From Exiguobacterium chiriqhucha RW-2 (GTDB taxonomy: Bacteria > Bacillota > Bacilli > Exiguobacteriales > Exiguobacteriaceae): a DNA stretch of 64,000 bases. How positions within the stretch are numbered: the stretch's first letter is position 1; each line of letters opens with the position of its first letter. Of this stretch, positions 20,650 through 30,584 are shown one piece after another. Location: contig NZ_ATCL01000022.1 in NCBI RefSeq assembly GCF_000416965.1, forward strand, positions 1-64,000, in the 5' to 3' direction. A program made the translations under genes and the position numbers. The notes under the pieces were generated by a model. It was not told the origin of the DNA, made no database searches, and saw only the letters and a list, made by a program, of their open reading frames with translations.

Positions 20650-21588
20650 ATGGCTTCACAAAATACAGATACAAACTTAAGCACGGTAGCCGACGAAACG
20701 ATGGATAGTGTCAATCGGTTCGTCGCCTATTTCCAAGACACGGAGATGTGGATCGGTCTCGGTATCAAATTGACCGGTGTCGCACTCATCATCTTGGCAC
20801 TTTATGTGGCGTCACGTATTTTGACGTCGATGGTCCAACGCGTGTTCGCACTGCGTAAAATTAAAGAGCACGATATTGTGACGCAACGGCAAAATGAGAC
20901 GCTATCGAAATTGGCCCAAAACACGATTCGCTATGTGCTCGGCCTGATCATGATTTTGACGGTGCTCGGGCAGTTTGGCGTCAATATCGCCGGTTTAATC
21001 GCATCGGCCGGGGTTGCCGGTCTGGCCATCTCGTTCGGTGCGCAAAACTTGGTGAAGGACGTCATCACAGGTGCGTTCATCATCTTCGAGAACCAGTATA
21101 AGAACGGGGATTACGTCAATTTAAACCAACAAGTCGACGGCACCGTCATCGAAGTCGGGATTCGAACGACGAAGTTGAAAGGGTTGAACGGACAAGTGAC
21201 GATCATCCCGAACGGACAAATCATGCAAGTGACGAACTATTCACTCGAAAACAGTGTCGCAGTCGTCGATATCGGTGTCGCGTATGAAGAAGACATGGCT
21301 AAAGTTGAGAAGGCGTTGAAAGAAATCGCCCATACGGTCGAGGAGAAGTATCACGACTTGTTCATCGAACCAATTACGCTCGCTGGTGTGCAGTCGCTCG
21401 GACCATCGGAAGTCGTCTATCGTCTCATGGCCGAAGTTCCACCGACACAACACTTCGCGGCCGGTCGGATTTTGCATAAAGAGTTGAAGGCCGGGCTAGA
21501 TGAGCGCGGAATCGAAATCCCGTATCCGCGTACCGTCATGATGCCGCCAACCACAACGACTAAAGGAGCGCCGGAAAATGCAGGCTAA
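20650..21588 (+). CDS. Small-conductance mechanosensitive channel, MscS family
   Basis: A pressure-gated membrane channel, 312 residues. Membrane segments lie near residues 35-55 and 95-150. The pore helix GLIASAGVAGLAISFGAQNLVKD is the MscS TM3 with its glycine-alanine pattern. The cytoplasmic beta domain (NQQVDGTVIEVGIRTTKLKGLNGQVTIIPN) and the vestibule follow. The stop lies 11 nt inside the next gene, so the DUF951 gene is translationally coupled. Confidence 0.92.
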   Translation: MASQNTDTNLSTVADETMDSVNRFVAYFQDTEMWIGLGIKLTGVALIILALYVASRILTSMVQRVFALRKIKEHDIVTQRQNETLSKLAQNTIRYVLGLIMILTVLGQFGVNIAGLIASAGVAGLAISFGAQNLVKDVITGAFIIFENQYKNGDYVNLNQQVDGTVIEVGIRTTKLKGLNGQVTIIPNGQIMQVTNYSLENSVAVVDIGVAYEEDMAKVEKALKEIAHTVEEKYHDLFIEPITLAGVQSLGPSEVVYRLMAEVPPTQHFAAGRILHKELKAGLDERGIEIPYPRTVMMPPTTTTKGAPENAG

Positions 21589-21781
21589 ATCGTATGAGTT
21601 GAACGATTTTGTAGAAATGAAGAAACCGCATGCGTGTCAGACGAACCGCTGGCAGGTGACTCGGGTCGGAATGGATATTCGCATCAAGTGTCAAGGATGC
21701 GGGGCGAGCGTGCTCATGCCGCGTCGCGACTTTGATAAGCGATTGAAAAAAGTGCTTAAACAAGAGAACGCCGCTGAATAA
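21578..21781 (+). CDS. DUF951 protein (YyzM-like)
   Basis: A 67-residue protein of the DUF951 family, beginning with the YELNDFVEMKKPHACQTNRW pattern and carrying CQGCGASVLMPRRDF. The three cysteines (one in HACQTNRW, two in CQGC) suggest a small metal-binding or nucleic-acid-binding domain. It overlaps the end of the MscS gene and precedes ychF, the same neighbourhood as in Bacillus. Function is not known. Confidence 0.9.
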   Translation: MQAKSYELNDFVEMKKPHACQTNRWQVTRVGMDIRIKCQGCGASVLMPRRDFDKRLKKVLKQENAAE

Positions 21782-21795
21782 GTGGCGTTCTTCTC
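21766..21795 (+). terminator. Weak terminator after the DUF951 gene
   Basis: GAACGCC pairs with GGCGTTC around the stop codon, followed by TTCTCT. The tract is T/C-rich rather than a clean T-run. Confidence 0.4.
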
Positions 21796-21812
21796 TATGT
21801 TGCAACCGTGAG

Positions 21813-21841
21813 TTGCGGTTTAATCGAGGACTAACTATAAT
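21813..21841 (+). promoter_or_regulatory. ychF promoter
   Basis: TTGCGG (21813-21818), 17 bp, TATAAT (21836-21841). The leader would be about 85 nt and contains the Noc-type site. Confidence 0.65.
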
Positions 21842-21898
21842 TGTGAAGGATGTGACGGTGTGGTGTACTGAACGTACCCACTCCACAGACGGATCAAC

Positions 21899-21912
21899 AT
21901 TTCCCGGGAAAG
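21899..21912. promoter_or_regulatory. Noc-binding-type site
   Basis: ATTTCCCGGGAAAG matches the B. subtilis Noc-binding consensus ATTTCCCGGGAAAT at 13 of 14 positions. It lies just before the ribosome site of ychF and 2.8 kb from noc. No better match was found by eye in the window. Confidence 0.7.
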
Positions 21913-21933
21913 CCGGATGAGGAGGACATACAA

Positions 21934-23034
21934 GTGGGATTAACAGCAGGAATCGTCGGATTACCGAACGTCGGGAAATCGACATTATTTAACGCCATCA
22001 CGCAAGCCGGTGTAGAAGCAGCCAACTATCCGTTCGCGACAATCGACCCGAACGTTGGGGTCGTCGAAGTGCCGGACGCACGTCTCGATCGGTTGACAGA
22101 ACTCGTCAAACCGAAGAAGACCGTACCGACCGCATTTGAGTTTACAGATATCGCCGGAATCGTGAAAGGTGCGTCAAAAGGAGAAGGTCTTGGAAACAAA
22201 TTCCTCGCCAACATCCGTGAAGTCGACGCGATTTGCCAAGTCGTCCGTTGCTTTGAAGACGACAACATCACGCACGTAGCAGGAAAAGTCTCACCGATTG
22301 ATGACATCACGACCATCAACCTCGAATTGATTTTGGCCGACCTTGAGTTGGTCGAGAAACGCATCACGCGCGTTCAAAAAATGGTCAAGTCGAAAGATAA
22401 GGGTGCACCTCAAGAACTCGAGGCACTTAAAATCGTTCAAGCCGTCCTCGAATCGGAGCGCCCGGCTCGCGTTGCCGAGTTGACAGAAGACCAGCTTGCG
22501 ATCGTCAAACACTTCCAATTGCTCACGATGAAGCCGATGCTTTACGTCGCGAACGTCAGTGAAGACGAAGTGGCGGATGCCGATCAAAACCCATACGTCC
22601 AAGCAGTTCGTGAACACGCGGCGACAGAAGAGGCGAAAGTAATCGTCATCTGTGCCCGCATCGAAGAAGAAATCTCAGAGCTCGAACCAGAAGAGCGCCT
22701 TGAGTTCTTGCAAGACCTCGGCATCGAAGAATCAGGTCTCGATCAATTGATTCGTGCCGCTTACTCGACGCTCGGTCTCGCGACTTACTTCACGGCCGGT
22801 GAGAAAGAAGTACGCGCCTGGACGTTCAAGCAAGGCATGAAAGCCCCACAATGTGCGGGCGCCATCCACTCGGACTTCGAGCGTGGATTCATCCGGGCAG
22901 AAGTCGTCTCGTATGAAGACTTGTCAGCTGCCGGCAATATGACGACGGTCAAAGAACAAGGGAAACTTCGCTCAGAAGGAAAAGAATATGTCTTCCAAGA
23001 TGGCGACGTCGTCACGTTCCGTTTCAACGTTTAA
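21934..23034 (+). CDS. ychF: Ribosome-associated ATPase YchF
   Basis: An Obg-family P-loop protein that prefers ATP and binds ribosomes. It has 366 residues from a GTG start, 8 nt after AGGAGG. G1 is GLPNVGKST, the switch is [25 protein letters not shown], and the NKxD position reads NVSE, the change that gives ATP preference. The C-terminal TGS domain ends [10 protein letters not shown]. It has its own promoter, with the rpsF block starting 130 nt downstream. Confidence 0.97.
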   Translation: MGLTAGIVGLPNVGKSTLFNAITQAGVEAANYPFATIDPNVGVVEVPDARLDRLTELVKPKKTVPTAFEFTDIAGIVKGASKGEGLGNKFLANIREVDAICQVVRCFEDDNITHVAGKVSPIDDITTINLELILADLELVEKRITRVQKMVKSKDKGAPQELEALKIVQAVLESERPARVAELTEDQLAIVKHFQLLTMKPMLYVANVSEDEVADADQNPYVQAVREHAATEEAKVIVICARIEEEISELEPEERLEFLQDLGIEESGLDQLIRAAYSTLGLATYFTAGEKEVRAWTFKQGMKAPQCAGAIHSDFERGFIRAEVVSYEDLSAAGNMTTVKEQGKLRSEGKEYVFQDGDVVTFRFNV

Positions 23035-23053
23035 GCCATTTTACGGAAACGTA

Positions 23054-23082
23054 TTGTAAAACGAACAGAAGTTTGATAGTAT
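23054..23082 (+). promoter_or_regulatory. rpsF operon promoter
   Basis: TTGTAA (23054-23059), 17 bp, TAGTAT (23077-23082). The start would be near 23089, so the hairpin at 23117-23137 would be in the transcript leader. Confidence 0.55.
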
Positions 23083-23110
23083 ATTATGACGTGAGTAAAA
23101 CATTTGTTTG

Positions 23111-23155
23111 CTCCTTGCTCCTACAACCGGTAGGAGCCGTTAGTCCAAGAGGAGG
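23111..23155 (+). promoter_or_regulatory. S6:S18 autoregulatory leader, candidate
   Basis: GCTCCTAC (23117-23124) pairs with GTAGGAGC (23130-23137); a CCG (23137-23139) lies at the 3' base, the trinucleotide recognised by the S6-S18 complex in known leaders. CTCCT (23111-23115) can pair with AGGAG (23150-23154), enclosing the hairpin and hiding the rpsF ribosome site. This would allow S6 and S18, both encoded downstream, to repress translation. Confidence 0.55.
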
Positions 23156-23164
23156 TGAAAGATA

Positions 23165-23452
23165 ATGCGTAAATACGAACTTCTTTACATTATCCGTCCA
23201 TCAGTTGATGAGGAAGCTAAGAAAGCTTTAATCGAACGCTTCAACAACGTCATCACTGAAAACGGTGGTACTGTTGATAAAACAACAGACATGGGTAAAC
23301 GTCGTCTCGCTTACGAAATCAACAAGATGCGCGAAGGACACTACGTTCTTCTCAACATCACTGCTGAGCCTAAAGCGATTCAAGAAACAGAGCGTCTCAT
23401 GAAGATCTCTGATGACGTTGTCCGTCAAATGACAACTAAAGACGAGCGTTAA
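23165..23452 (+). CDS. rpsF: 30S ribosomal protein S6
   Basis: A 95-residue small-subunit protein that binds 16S rRNA together with S18. It begins MRKYELLYIIRPSVDEEAKK and has the GGTVDKTTDMGKRRLAYEINKMREGHYVLLNI core typical of S6. First gene of rpsF-ssb-rpsR. AGAGGAGGTG precedes the ATG and may be masked by the leader structure. Confidence 0.98.
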   Translation: MRKYELLYIIRPSVDEEAKKALIERFNNVITENGGTVDKTTDMGKRRLAYEINKMREGHYVLLNITAEPKAIQETERLMKISDDVVRQMTTKDER

Positions 23453-23489
23453 TTCTTAACGCTTCATATTGCGAAAGGGGAGCTTTGAG

Positions 23490-23999
23490 ATGATTAACCG
23501 AGTTGTGTTAGTTGGTCGATTGACACGCGATCCAGAAATGCGTTACACGCAGAGCGGGATTGCCGTAACTCGCTTTACTCTCGCTTGCGATCGTCCATTC
23601 ACTGGACAAGATGGGAAGCGCGAGGCGGACTTTATTGATTGTGTCGTTTGGCGCAAACAAGCAGAGAACGTGGCACAATATTTGAAAAAAGGCAGCATGG
23701 CCGGCGTAGACGGTCGCCTTCAAATCAGTAGTTACGAAGGTCAAGATGGCCAACGTCGTTACCGGGCAGAAGTCGTAGCCGATAGCGTACGCTTCCTTGA
23801 ACCACGCGGTGCCTCAGGGCAACGTGATACAGCACCGGCTGGAGATGTCTTCGGTGGTGGTGAGTCAAGTGGGTCAGGATGGGGCGCAGCCGCTTCTTCG
23901 ACTTCATCTCAGTCCTCGAACTCAAACAAAGGTTTTGAAGCTGACCCGTTCTCGGGTGGCGGAAAAATCGACTTATCGGATGACGATCTGCCATTTTGA
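23490..23999 (+). CDS. ssb: Single-stranded DNA-binding protein
   Basis: An OB-fold protein that coats single-stranded DNA at forks. The ATG at 23490 gives 169 residues beginning [20 protein letters not shown]; an upstream in-frame start is not needed since AAAGGGGAG lies close. The flexible Gly/Ser/Gln-rich linker is followed by the acidic tail SDDDLPF, which recruits partner proteins. It lies between rpsF and rpsR, the conserved Bacilli arrangement. Confidence 0.98.
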   Translation: MINRVVLVGRLTRDPEMRYTQSGIAVTRFTLACDRPFTGQDGKREADFIDCVVWRKQAENVAQYLKKGSMAGVDGRLQISSYEGQDGQRRYRAEVVADSVRFLEPRGASGQRDTAPAGDVFGGGESSGSGWGAAASSTSSQSSNSNKGFEADPFSGGGKIDLSDDDLPF

Positions 24000-24040
24000 T
24001 CGCGTCGATTCGAAAACTAAACTAAAAAGGAGGTCTTCAC

Positions 24041-24271
24041 ATGGCACGTCGTCCAGGAGGTCGTCGTCGTCGTAAAGTATGTTTCTTTACGTCGAACAAC
24101 ATCACCCATATCGATTATAAAGACGTAGAATTGCTCAAACGCTTCGTTTCGGAGCGTGGTAAAATTCTTCCACGTCGTGTGACTGGTACTTCAGCGAAAT
24201 ACCAACGTCCACTTACTGTCGCTATCAAGCGCTCACGTCAAATGGCTTTGCTTCCATACGTTGCAGAGTAA
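24041..24271 (+). CDS. rpsR: 30S ribosomal protein S18
   Basis: A 76-residue basic protein, partner of S6 on the 30S platform. [30 protein letters not shown] is the diagnostic S18 block. A single cysteine is present near the N-terminus (KVCFF). AAGGAGG precedes the ATG, and a terminator follows 10 nt after the stop. Confidence 0.98.
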   Translation: MARRPGGRRRRKVCFFTSNNITHIDYKDVELLKRFVSERGKILPRRVTGTSAKYQRPLTVAIKRSRQMALLPYVAE

Positions 24272-24281
24272 TTTTTGACAC

Positions 24282-24313
24282 ACGGCTTATCCCTCGGGAT
24301 AGGTCGTTTTTTG
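24282..24313 (+). terminator. rpsF-ssb-rpsR terminator
   Basis: ACGGCTTATCC pairs (with two G-U pairs) with GGATAGGTCGT, followed by six T. Confidence 0.75.
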
Positions 24314-24355
24314 TTTTCTGAGCCGATGTAGGAGTGTAAGTGAAACGGGCGGATA

Positions 24356-24364
24356 TGGTATGAT
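24356..24364 (+). promoter_or_regulatory. Extended -10 promoter for gdpP
   Basis: TGGTATGAT, an extended -10 with no recognisable -35. It sits 58 nt before the gdpP start, just beyond the rpsR terminator. Confidence 0.4.
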
Positions 24365-24421
24365 AGAGCAGAAACCATTTAGACATCATGGGTGGAACAC
24401 CACTCATTTTAGGAGGCACAC

Positions 24422-26413
24422 ATGCACAGTGGTGAAGCAATAACATCAGTGAAGAACCAGTACGCGCGTCACGCCGTTCCATATGTGATTGGAATGTTGG
24501 TCGCGTTAGGATTGGCGTTCTACAGCATTGTGGCGGCAATCACCCTGTTCGTGGGCACGCTGATTTTTTTCATCTATCAGCAAGTGACGATTCGACGAGA
24601 GCGCAAGGCATGGGAACAATACGTTCATTCCTTGTCGCATCGGATTGAAGATGTTGGGAAAGAAGCGCTCACCGGCATGCCGATCGGGATTCTCGTCTTT
24701 GACGAAGCTCGTCGCATCAGCTGGTTCAATGAACAGTCTCGACTCATCTTTGAGCTCGAGATGGAACTCGGAATCTCGATTGACTCGATTCACTCGGCGT
24801 TCACCGAATTGATTGAGGAAGAAGAGGACGAGGCGACCATCGAAGTCGGAGACCGCGTTTATCGGGTCCTCTACAATAGGGAGTATCAGACACTTTACTT
24901 GTTCGATATGACGGATGAGGCAGAGATTGAACAAAAATACTCGGAAACACAGACGGTAATCGGCGTCTTATACTTAGACAACTATGACGAGATGTCGACC
25001 GCTGTGGATGAACAGGTCCGGAGTGAAATCAATCGACGTGTGACTGTCCTCTTGAACCAATGGGCTCAAAAATACCACATCTATATGCGCCGGACGGCAG
25101 CCGACCGCTTCTTTCTCGTCATGAACGAACGGACGCTCTCTGAACTCGAGAACAACCGCTTCTCGATTCTCGATGAGGTCCGTGAGGCGACGAAAGAGCA
25201 TAAGATTCCGCTCACACTCTCCATCGGGATTGGTTGCGGAGAGACGACGTTGACGGAACTCGGCAACTTGTCGCAATCGAGTCTCGATTTAGGGCTCGGA
25301 CGCGGCGGTGACCAGGTCGTCGTCAAGCGTCATAACGGGAAAGTCCGCTTTTTCGGCGGCAAGACGAACCCGACCGAGAAACGGACCCGGGTTCGAGCCC
25401 GCGTCATCTCGAACTCGATGCGCGATTTGATTCGCGAGTCGAGCCGTGTCCTGATTATGGGGCATAAAAACCCCGATATGGATTCACTTGGGGCTTCGAT
25501 TGGCATCATGAAACTGGCTGAATTTGTCGGTCGCGAGGCGTACGTCGTCATCCCGGCCGGCGAGACGAGTGTCGGCATCCAACGTCTCGTCAATGAAGTC
25601 GAAAACGACGAAGACCTATATAGCCGTTTTTTGACAGAGTTCGAGGCTCAACCGCTCATCGACGAACAGACGCTCCTCGTCGTCGTCGATACGCACCGAC
25701 CGTCGCTCGTCATCTCACGGGACATTTTGGACCGGGCGGAACGGGTCGTCGTTATCGATCACCATCGCCGCGGCGAAGAGTTCATCGAGGATCCGGTCCT
25801 CGTCTATATGGAGCCGTACGCGTCATCGACGTGCGAACTCGTGACGGAGTTGATCGAGTATCAGGCCGGGACGCGCAAGCTATCGATTTTAGAGGCGACG
25901 TCGCTCCTCGCAGGTATGGTGGTCGACACGAAAGGATTTACTCTGCGGACGGGATCGCGGACGTTCGACGCCGCTTCCTTCCTTCGGATTCAAGGGGCAG
26001 ACACCGTGCTTGTCCAACACTTCATGCGTCAAGACCTTGAATCGTATATCGAGCAGTCCCATATACTCGAAAACACGGATATTTATTCCGATGGTATGGC
26101 GATCGCCGTCGCTTCGGATGATGAAGTGCATCATCAAGTGTTGATTGCCCAATCCGCTGATCAACTCCTCAATATGGAGGGTGTTAAAGCGTCGTTCGTC
26201 ATCGCCATCTTGCCAGACGGCCGGACCGGCATCAGTGCTCGTTCGCTCGGCGACGTCAACGTCCAAGTCATCATGGAGATGCTGGACGGAGGCGGCCATT
26301 TGACGAATGCGGCGACGCAATTGAACGTGAGCCGGGAACAGGCGAAGACATTATTGCAAGAAGCGATTGATCATTACATGACAGACGAAACAGAGGGAGA
26401 GGATTCTGAATGA
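24422..26413 (+). CDS. gdpP: Cyclic-di-AMP phosphodiesterase GdpP
   Basis: Degrades cyclic di-AMP, which controls potassium and cell-wall homeostasis. It has 663 residues: two membrane segments (about residues 20-60), a PAS-like domain, a degenerate GGDEF domain, and DHH-DHHA1 domains. The metal-binding motifs are [19 protein letters not shown] and VVIDHHRRG, and DHHA1 shows GGGHLTNAA. The degenerate GGDEF means no cyclase activity is expected. The ATG follows AGGAGG. The stop overlaps the rplI start (ATGA), giving coupled translation. Confidence 0.97.
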   Translation: MHSGEAITSVKNQYARHAVPYVIGMLVALGLAFYSIVAAITLFVGTLIFFIYQQVTIRRERKAWEQYVHSLSHRIEDVGKEALTGMPIGILVFDEARRISWFNEQSRLIFELEMELGISIDSIHSAFTELIEEEEDEATIEVGDRVYRVLYNREYQTLYLFDMTDEAEIEQKYSETQTVIGVLYLDNYDEMSTAVDEQVRSEINRRVTVLLNQWAQKYHIYMRRTAADRFFLVMNERTLSELENNRFSILDEVREATKEHKIPLTLSIGIGCGETTLTELGNLSQSSLDLGLGRGGDQVVVKRHNGKVRFFGGKTNPTEKRTRVRARVISNSMRDLIRESSRVLIMGHKNPDMDSLGASIGIMKLAEFVGREAYVVIPAGETSVGIQRLVNEVENDEDLYSRFLTEFEAQPLIDEQTLLVVVDTHRPSLVISRDILDRAERVVVIDHHRRGEEFIEDPVLVYMEPYASSTCELVTELIEYQAGTRKLSILEATSLLAGMVVDTKGFTLRTGSRTFDAASFLRIQGADTVLVQHFMRQDLESYIEQSHILENTDIYSDGMAIAVASDDEVHHQVLIAQSADQLLNMEGVKASFVIAILPDGRTGISARSLGDVNVQVIMEMLDGGGHLTNAATQLNVSREQAKTLLQEAIDHYMTDETEGEDSE

Positions 26414-26853
26414 AAGTCATTTTAAAAGTAGATGTTAAAGGTCAAGGTAAAGCTGGTGACGTCAAAGACGTCGCGGACGCTTACGCAAAGAACGTACTCT
26501 TTAAAAAGAACTTGGCGGTCGAAGCGACACCGGGTAACTTGAAGGCGTTCGCCGCGAAAGAGCGACGCGCTGAAGAAGCGGCCGAAGAAGAATTGAAGCA
26601 AGCCCAACAGTTGAAGGACAAGCTTGAAAAAGAGACGATCGTCGTCAAGACGAAGTCAGGTGAAGGCGGTCGCGTCTTCGGATCGGTCACGAGCAAACAA
26701 ATCGGTGAGGCGTTGAAAGGAATGGGCTACAAGATCGACAAGCGTAAAATCGAGCTTGAACACCCAATCAAAGCGCTCGGGTTCACGAAAGTGCCGGTGA
26801 AGTTGCATCATGACGTCACGGCTTCGTTAAACGTTCATGTTCAAGAAGCGTGA
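26410..26853 (+). CDS. rplI: 50S ribosomal protein L9
   Basis: A 147-residue large-subunit protein. The N-terminal RNA-binding domain ([28 protein letters not shown]), the long connecting helix and the C-terminal domain are all present. Gene order gdpP-rplI-dnaB matches Bacillus. It overlaps gdpP by 4 nt. Confidence 0.97.
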   Translation: MKVILKVDVKGQGKAGDVKDVADAYAKNVLFKKNLAVEATPGNLKAFAAKERRAEEAAEEELKQAQQLKDKLEKETIVVKTKSGEGGRVFGSVTSKQIGEALKGMGYKIDKRKIELEHPIKALGFTKVPVKLHHDVTASLNVHVQEA

Positions 26854-26871
26854 AGGTGAGGTAGACAACGT

Positions 26872-28224
26872 ATGAGTGATGCGATTCAAGTCAACACCCC
26901 GCCACATAGCGTCGAAGCGGAACAAGCTGTCCTTGGGGCCGTCATCCTCGATTCTGACCGGCTGATTACGGCCTCGGAACGGGTCGACCCGGACGACTTT
27001 TATCGTGTCAGCCATCAACGGATTTTTGAGGCGATGCTGAAGATTAACGACCGCGGCGAACTCGTCGATTTGGTCACGCTCAGTTCGGAGCTTCAAGCCC
27101 AAGGCATTCTCGATGAAATCGGTGGGTTGAACTATTTGGCGGAAATCGCCGAAGCAGTTCCGGCCATCGGCAACATCGGTTATTATTTGAACGTCGTCGA
27201 CCAAAAGGCGGCGCTTCGCCGCTTGATTCGGACTGCGACGAATATCGTCTCGGACGGGTATGAACGCCAAGACGAGGTCGATGCCGTCCTGTCAGACGCC
27301 GAGCGGAACATTCTAAAAGTCTCGCAACGTAAAGGGCAGTCAAGCTTCCATCCGATCGGCTCGGTCTTATCGGACGCCTACTCGACGATTGAAAAACTGC
27401 ACCAATCGAGCGGCGAAATCACCGGTATCGCGACCGGATTCAGCGATCTCGACAAGATGACGGCCGGTTTCCAACGCAACGACCTCATCATCGTCGCAGC
27501 CCGTCCTTCCGTCGGGAAGACGGCCTTCGCCTTGAACATCTCGCAAAACGTGGCCGTCCGTACCGGCGAGAACGTCGCCATCTTCAGTTTGGAGATGGGT
27601 GCCGAGCAGCTCGTCATGCGGATGCTCTGTGCGGAAGGCAATATCGATGCCCAGCGTCTACGGACGGGACGGCTCGAGGCCGAGGACTGGGGGCGACTCT
27701 CGCTCGCCATGTCGTCGCTGTCACAAGCCGGTATCTATATCGATGATACGCCGGGTCTTCGCGTCAACGAGATTCGGGCCAAGTGCCGCCGCTTGAAACA
27801 AGAGCACGGCCTCGGCATGATCATGATTGACTACTTGCAGCTCATCGTCGGGAACGGCAAGCCGGGCGAGAACCGACAACAAGAAGTCTCGGAAATCTCG
27901 CGTACGCTCAAAGCGATCGCACGTGAGCTTCAAGTGCCGGTCATCGCCTTGTCACAGCTCTCACGTGGTGTTGAGAGCCGTCAAGACAAGCGGCCGATGA
28001 TGTCGGATATCCGGGAATCCGGGGCGATTGAGCAAGATGCCGATATCGTCGCGTTCTTGTACCGGGATGACTATTACGACAAAGAGAGTGAAGACGCCAA
28101 CACGATCGAGATCATCATCGCCAAGCAGCGTAACGGTCCGACGGGGACGGTCAAACTCTCGTTCCGAAAAGAATATAACAAGTTCGTCAACATGGAGACG
28201 CAAGCCTTTGCGCCACCGATGTAG
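26872..28224 (+). CDS. dnaB: Replicative DNA helicase (DnaB family; dnaC in Bacillus)
   Basis: The hexameric helicase at the fork, 450 residues. The N-terminal DnaB domain begins with PPHSVEAEQAVLGAVILDSD; the RecA-like motor has Walker A ARPSVGKTAFALN, and MIMIDYLQLI, IALSQLSRGVE and KQRNGPTGTV are the further helicase motifs. It starts 18 nt after rplI and ends just before a strong terminator. In Bacillus this gene is called dnaC, although it is the E. coli DnaB homologue. Confidence 0.98.
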   Translation: MSDAIQVNTPPHSVEAEQAVLGAVILDSDRLITASERVDPDDFYRVSHQRIFEAMLKINDRGELVDLVTLSSELQAQGILDEIGGLNYLAEIAEAVPAIGNIGYYLNVVDQKAALRRLIRTATNIVSDGYERQDEVDAVLSDAERNILKVSQRKGQSSFHPIGSVLSDAYSTIEKLHQSSGEITGIATGFSDLDKMTAGFQRNDLIIVAARPSVGKTAFALNISQNVAVRTGENVAIFSLEMGAEQLVMRMLCAEGNIDAQRLRTGRLEAEDWGRLSLAMSSLSQAGIYIDDTPGLRVNEIRAKCRRLKQEHGLGMIMIDYLQLIVGNGKPGENRQQEVSEISRTLKAIARELQVPVIALSQLSRGVESRQDKRPMMSDIRESGAIEQDADIVAFLYRDDYYDKESEDANTIEIIIAKQRNGPTGTVKLSFRKEYNKFVNMETQAFAPPM

Positions 28225-28240
28225 GACGAATGATTCTGCC

Positions 28241-28270
28241 AAAGGCGACGTCTCATGACGTCGCCTTTTT
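28241..28270 (+). terminator. Terminator after the replicative helicase gene
   Basis: A perfect 12-bp stem (AAAGGCGACGTC with GACGTCGCCTTT, loop TCAT) followed by T residues. Confidence 0.92.
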
Positions 28271-28339
28271 GGTCGGTCTTTAGACCTAAACGTATCTTGA
28301 TTTTGAAGAATTTCATCATTGAACGAGAAATGACACGTC

Positions 28340-28383
28340 AATAACGAACGAAAGGTTACAACTTAAAAATATCGTTCGGTATT
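28340..28383. promoter_or_regulatory. Pair of PurR boxes upstream of purA
   Basis: AATAACGAACGAA (28340-28352) and, inverted, the complement of ATCGTTCGGTATT (28371-28383) match the PurBox pattern AWWWCCGAACWWT around the CGAAC core, the second at 12 of 13 positions. The two are inverted and 18 bp apart, as in B. subtilis PurR operators, and lie just upstream of the -35. Confidence 0.72.
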
Positions 28384-28386
28384 AGG

Positions 28387-28415
28387 TTGACTTTCAACAA
28401 GAGCAAGTGTACACT
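28387..28415 (+). promoter_or_regulatory. purA promoter
   Basis: TTGACT (28387-28392), 17 bp, TACACT (28410-28415). The start would lie about 38 nt before the purA ATG. The PurR boxes end 3 bp before the -35. Confidence 0.75.
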
Positions 28416-28460
28416 TACGGATGGTTTGAATAGAACGTTTATCTACAAGGAGGATTCATT

Positions 28461-29750
28461 ATGTCATCAGTAGTCGTAGTGGGAACGCAGTGGGGCGATG
28501 AAGGTAAAGGGAAAATCACGGACTTCTTATCGAAGCAGGCCGAGGTCGTCGCGCGTTATCAAGGGGGAGACAACGCTGGTCATACAATCGTCTTCAACGA
28601 TACGAAGTATAAACTTCACTTGATTCCATCGGGGATCTTCTACTCGGACAAAACATGTGTCATCGGGAACGGGATGGTCGTCAATCCGAAATCACTCGTC
28701 ACGGAGCTCGCGTATTTGCACGAGCGCGGTGTGAGCACGGATAACCTCCGCATCTCGAACCGGGCCCACGTCATTTTGCCGTATCATCAGTTGCAAGACA
28801 AGCTCGAAGAGGACGCGAAAGGCGACGCCAAAGTTGGGACGACGCTCAAAGGGATCGGTCCTTGCTACATGGACAAAGCGGCGCGTATCGGGATTCGCAT
28901 CGCTGACCTGCTCGACAAAGAAGTGTTCGCCGAGAAGCTCAAGACCGTCCTCGCGATTAAAAACCGCATGTTCGTGAAGATGTACGAAGTCGATGCGATT
29001 GAATTCGATGACATCTTCGAAGAATACTACGCGTACGGCCAACAGTTCGCCAAGTACGTATGTGATACATCGGTCGTGTTGAACAACGCGCTCGACGAAG
29101 AACAGAAAGTGCTCTTCGAAGGCGCGCAAGGTGTGTTGCTAGACATCGACCACGGAACGTACCCGTTCGTCACATCATCGAACGCGGCTTCAGGCGGCGT
29201 ATCGAGCGGTGCCGGTATCGGTCCATCGAAGATCCATCACGTCGTCGGCGTCTGTAAAGCGTACACGTCACGTGTCGGAGACGGCCCGTTCCCGACCCAA
29301 CTTGACGATGAGATCGGTCACACGATCCGTGAAGTCGGAAAAGAGTACGGTACGACGACAGGACGTCCGCGTCGCGTCGGTTGGTTCGACTCGGTTGTCG
29401 TCCGCCACTCGCGCCGCGTCAGCGGCATCACAGACCTTTGCCTCAACTCGATTGACGTGTTGACAGGTCTTGAGACGCTCAAGATTTGTACGGCATATGA
29501 GTTCGAAGGCAAGCTCCTCGACGAGTACCCACCGAACTTCCGCGTGCTCGAACAGTGCAAGCCGGTGTTCGAAGAGCTCCCAGGCTGGACAGAAGACATC
29601 ACAGGCATCCGCAAGTTCGAAGACTTGCCGGTGAACGCGCAGAACTACGTCAAGCGCATCGAAGCGTTGACAGGTATCGAATTGTTGACGTTCTCGGTCG
29701 GACCGGCACGTGAGCAGACGGTCATCTTGCGTGATATTTACGAAGCATAA
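28461..29750 (+). CDS. purA: Adenylosuccinate synthetase
   Basis: Joins IMP and aspartate using GTP, the first step from IMP to AMP. It has 429 residues. The GTP-binding motif is [13 protein letters not shown] at the N-terminus, and GGDNAGHTI and the RPRRVGWFD segment are conserved catalytic blocks. AAGGAGG precedes the ATG. Its own promoter with PurR boxes points to repression when adenine is available. Confidence 0.98.
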   Translation: MSSVVVVGTQWGDEGKGKITDFLSKQAEVVARYQGGDNAGHTIVFNDTKYKLHLIPSGIFYSDKTCVIGNGMVVNPKSLVTELAYLHERGVSTDNLRISNRAHVILPYHQLQDKLEEDAKGDAKVGTTLKGIGPCYMDKAARIGIRIADLLDKEVFAEKLKTVLAIKNRMFVKMYEVDAIEFDDIFEEYYAYGQQFAKYVCDTSVVLNNALDEEQKVLFEGAQGVLLDIDHGTYPFVTSSNAASGGVSSGAGIGPSKIHHVVGVCKAYTSRVGDGPFPTQLDDEIGHTIREVGKEYGTTTGRPRRVGWFDSVVVRHSRRVSGITDLCLNSIDVLTGLETLKICTAYEFEGKLLDEYPPNFRVLEQCKPVFEELPGWTEDITGIRKFEDLPVNAQNYVKRIEALTGIELLTFSVGPAREQTVILRDIYEA

Positions 29751-29755
29751 GATAG

Positions 29756-29780
29756 AGAGCCCTCGTGGCTCTCTTTTCAT
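29756..29780 (+). terminator. purA terminator
   Basis: AGAGAGCC pairs with GGCTCTCT across a short loop, followed by TTTT. Confidence 0.8.
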
Positions 29781-29870
29781 TTCCACGGAAATGGACCACG
29801 CTTTCTAACCTATAGAAAAAGAGTTACAATGTAGACATGTACGTTTAACGATAAGAGGAGGACTCACTGA

Positions 29871-30581
29871 ATGGATCGTACGATTTTAGTGGTAGATGAC
29901 GAACAACCAATCGCAGATATATTGAAGTTTAAGCTTGAAAAAGAGGGATACCAAGTCCACGTCGCGTATGACGGGGAAGAGGCGCTCGTGAAAGTCGAAG
30001 AAGTCAAACCGGATTTGATTTTGCTCGACATCATGTTGCCGCTCAAAGACGGCATGGAAGTGTGCCGGGAAGTCCGTAAGAAGTACGACATGCCGATCAT
30101 CATGTTGACGGCGAAAGACTCTGAAATCGATAAAGTGCTCGGACTTGAGCTCGGTGCCGACGATTACGTCACGAAGCCGTTCAGCTCACGCGAGCTTTTG
30201 GCCCGCGTCAAGGCGAACATGCGCCGTCACGCAACGGCTCCGGCCCCAGAGACGAAAGGTGCCAATGACAACGATATCGTGATCGGTGATTTGACGATTC
30301 ATCCGGATTCGTACATGGTCACGAAACGGGAAGAGAAAATCGAATTGACACACCGTGAGTTCGAGCTCATCCATTACCTCGCCCAAAACATCGGGCAAGT
30401 CATGACGCGGGAGCATTTGCTCCAGACGGTATGGGGCTATGACTACTTTGGCGATGTCCGTACGGTCGACGTGACAGTCCGCCGGTTGCGTGAGAAAGTC
30501 GAAGACAATCCATCGACGCCGACGTATATCATCACGCGCCGTGGTGTCGGGTACTATTTAAAAGCAGGAGAAGAAGACTGA
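29871..30581 (+). CDS. walR: Cell-wall response regulator WalR
   Basis: The OmpR-family regulator of the essential WalRK system, which controls autolysins and wall metabolism. It has 236 residues. The receiver domain has the acidic pair DDE near the start and the phospho-acceptor aspartate in [10 protein letters not shown] (Asp53), Lys in TKPF, and a C-terminal winged helix ([32 protein letters not shown]). It opens a six-gene unit with walK, yycH, yycI, walJ and htrA. Confidence 0.97.
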   Translation: MDRTILVVDDEQPIADILKFKLEKEGYQVHVAYDGEEALVKVEEVKPDLILLDIMLPLKDGMEVCREVRKKYDMPIIMLTAKDSEIDKVLGLELGADDYVTKPFSSRELLARVKANMRRHATAPAPETKGANDNDIVIGDLTIHPDSYMVTKREEKIELTHREFELIHYLAQNIGQVMTREHLLQTVWGYDYFGDVRTVDVTVRRLREKVEDNPSTPTYIITRRGVGYYLKAGEED

Positions 30582-30584
30582 ACG

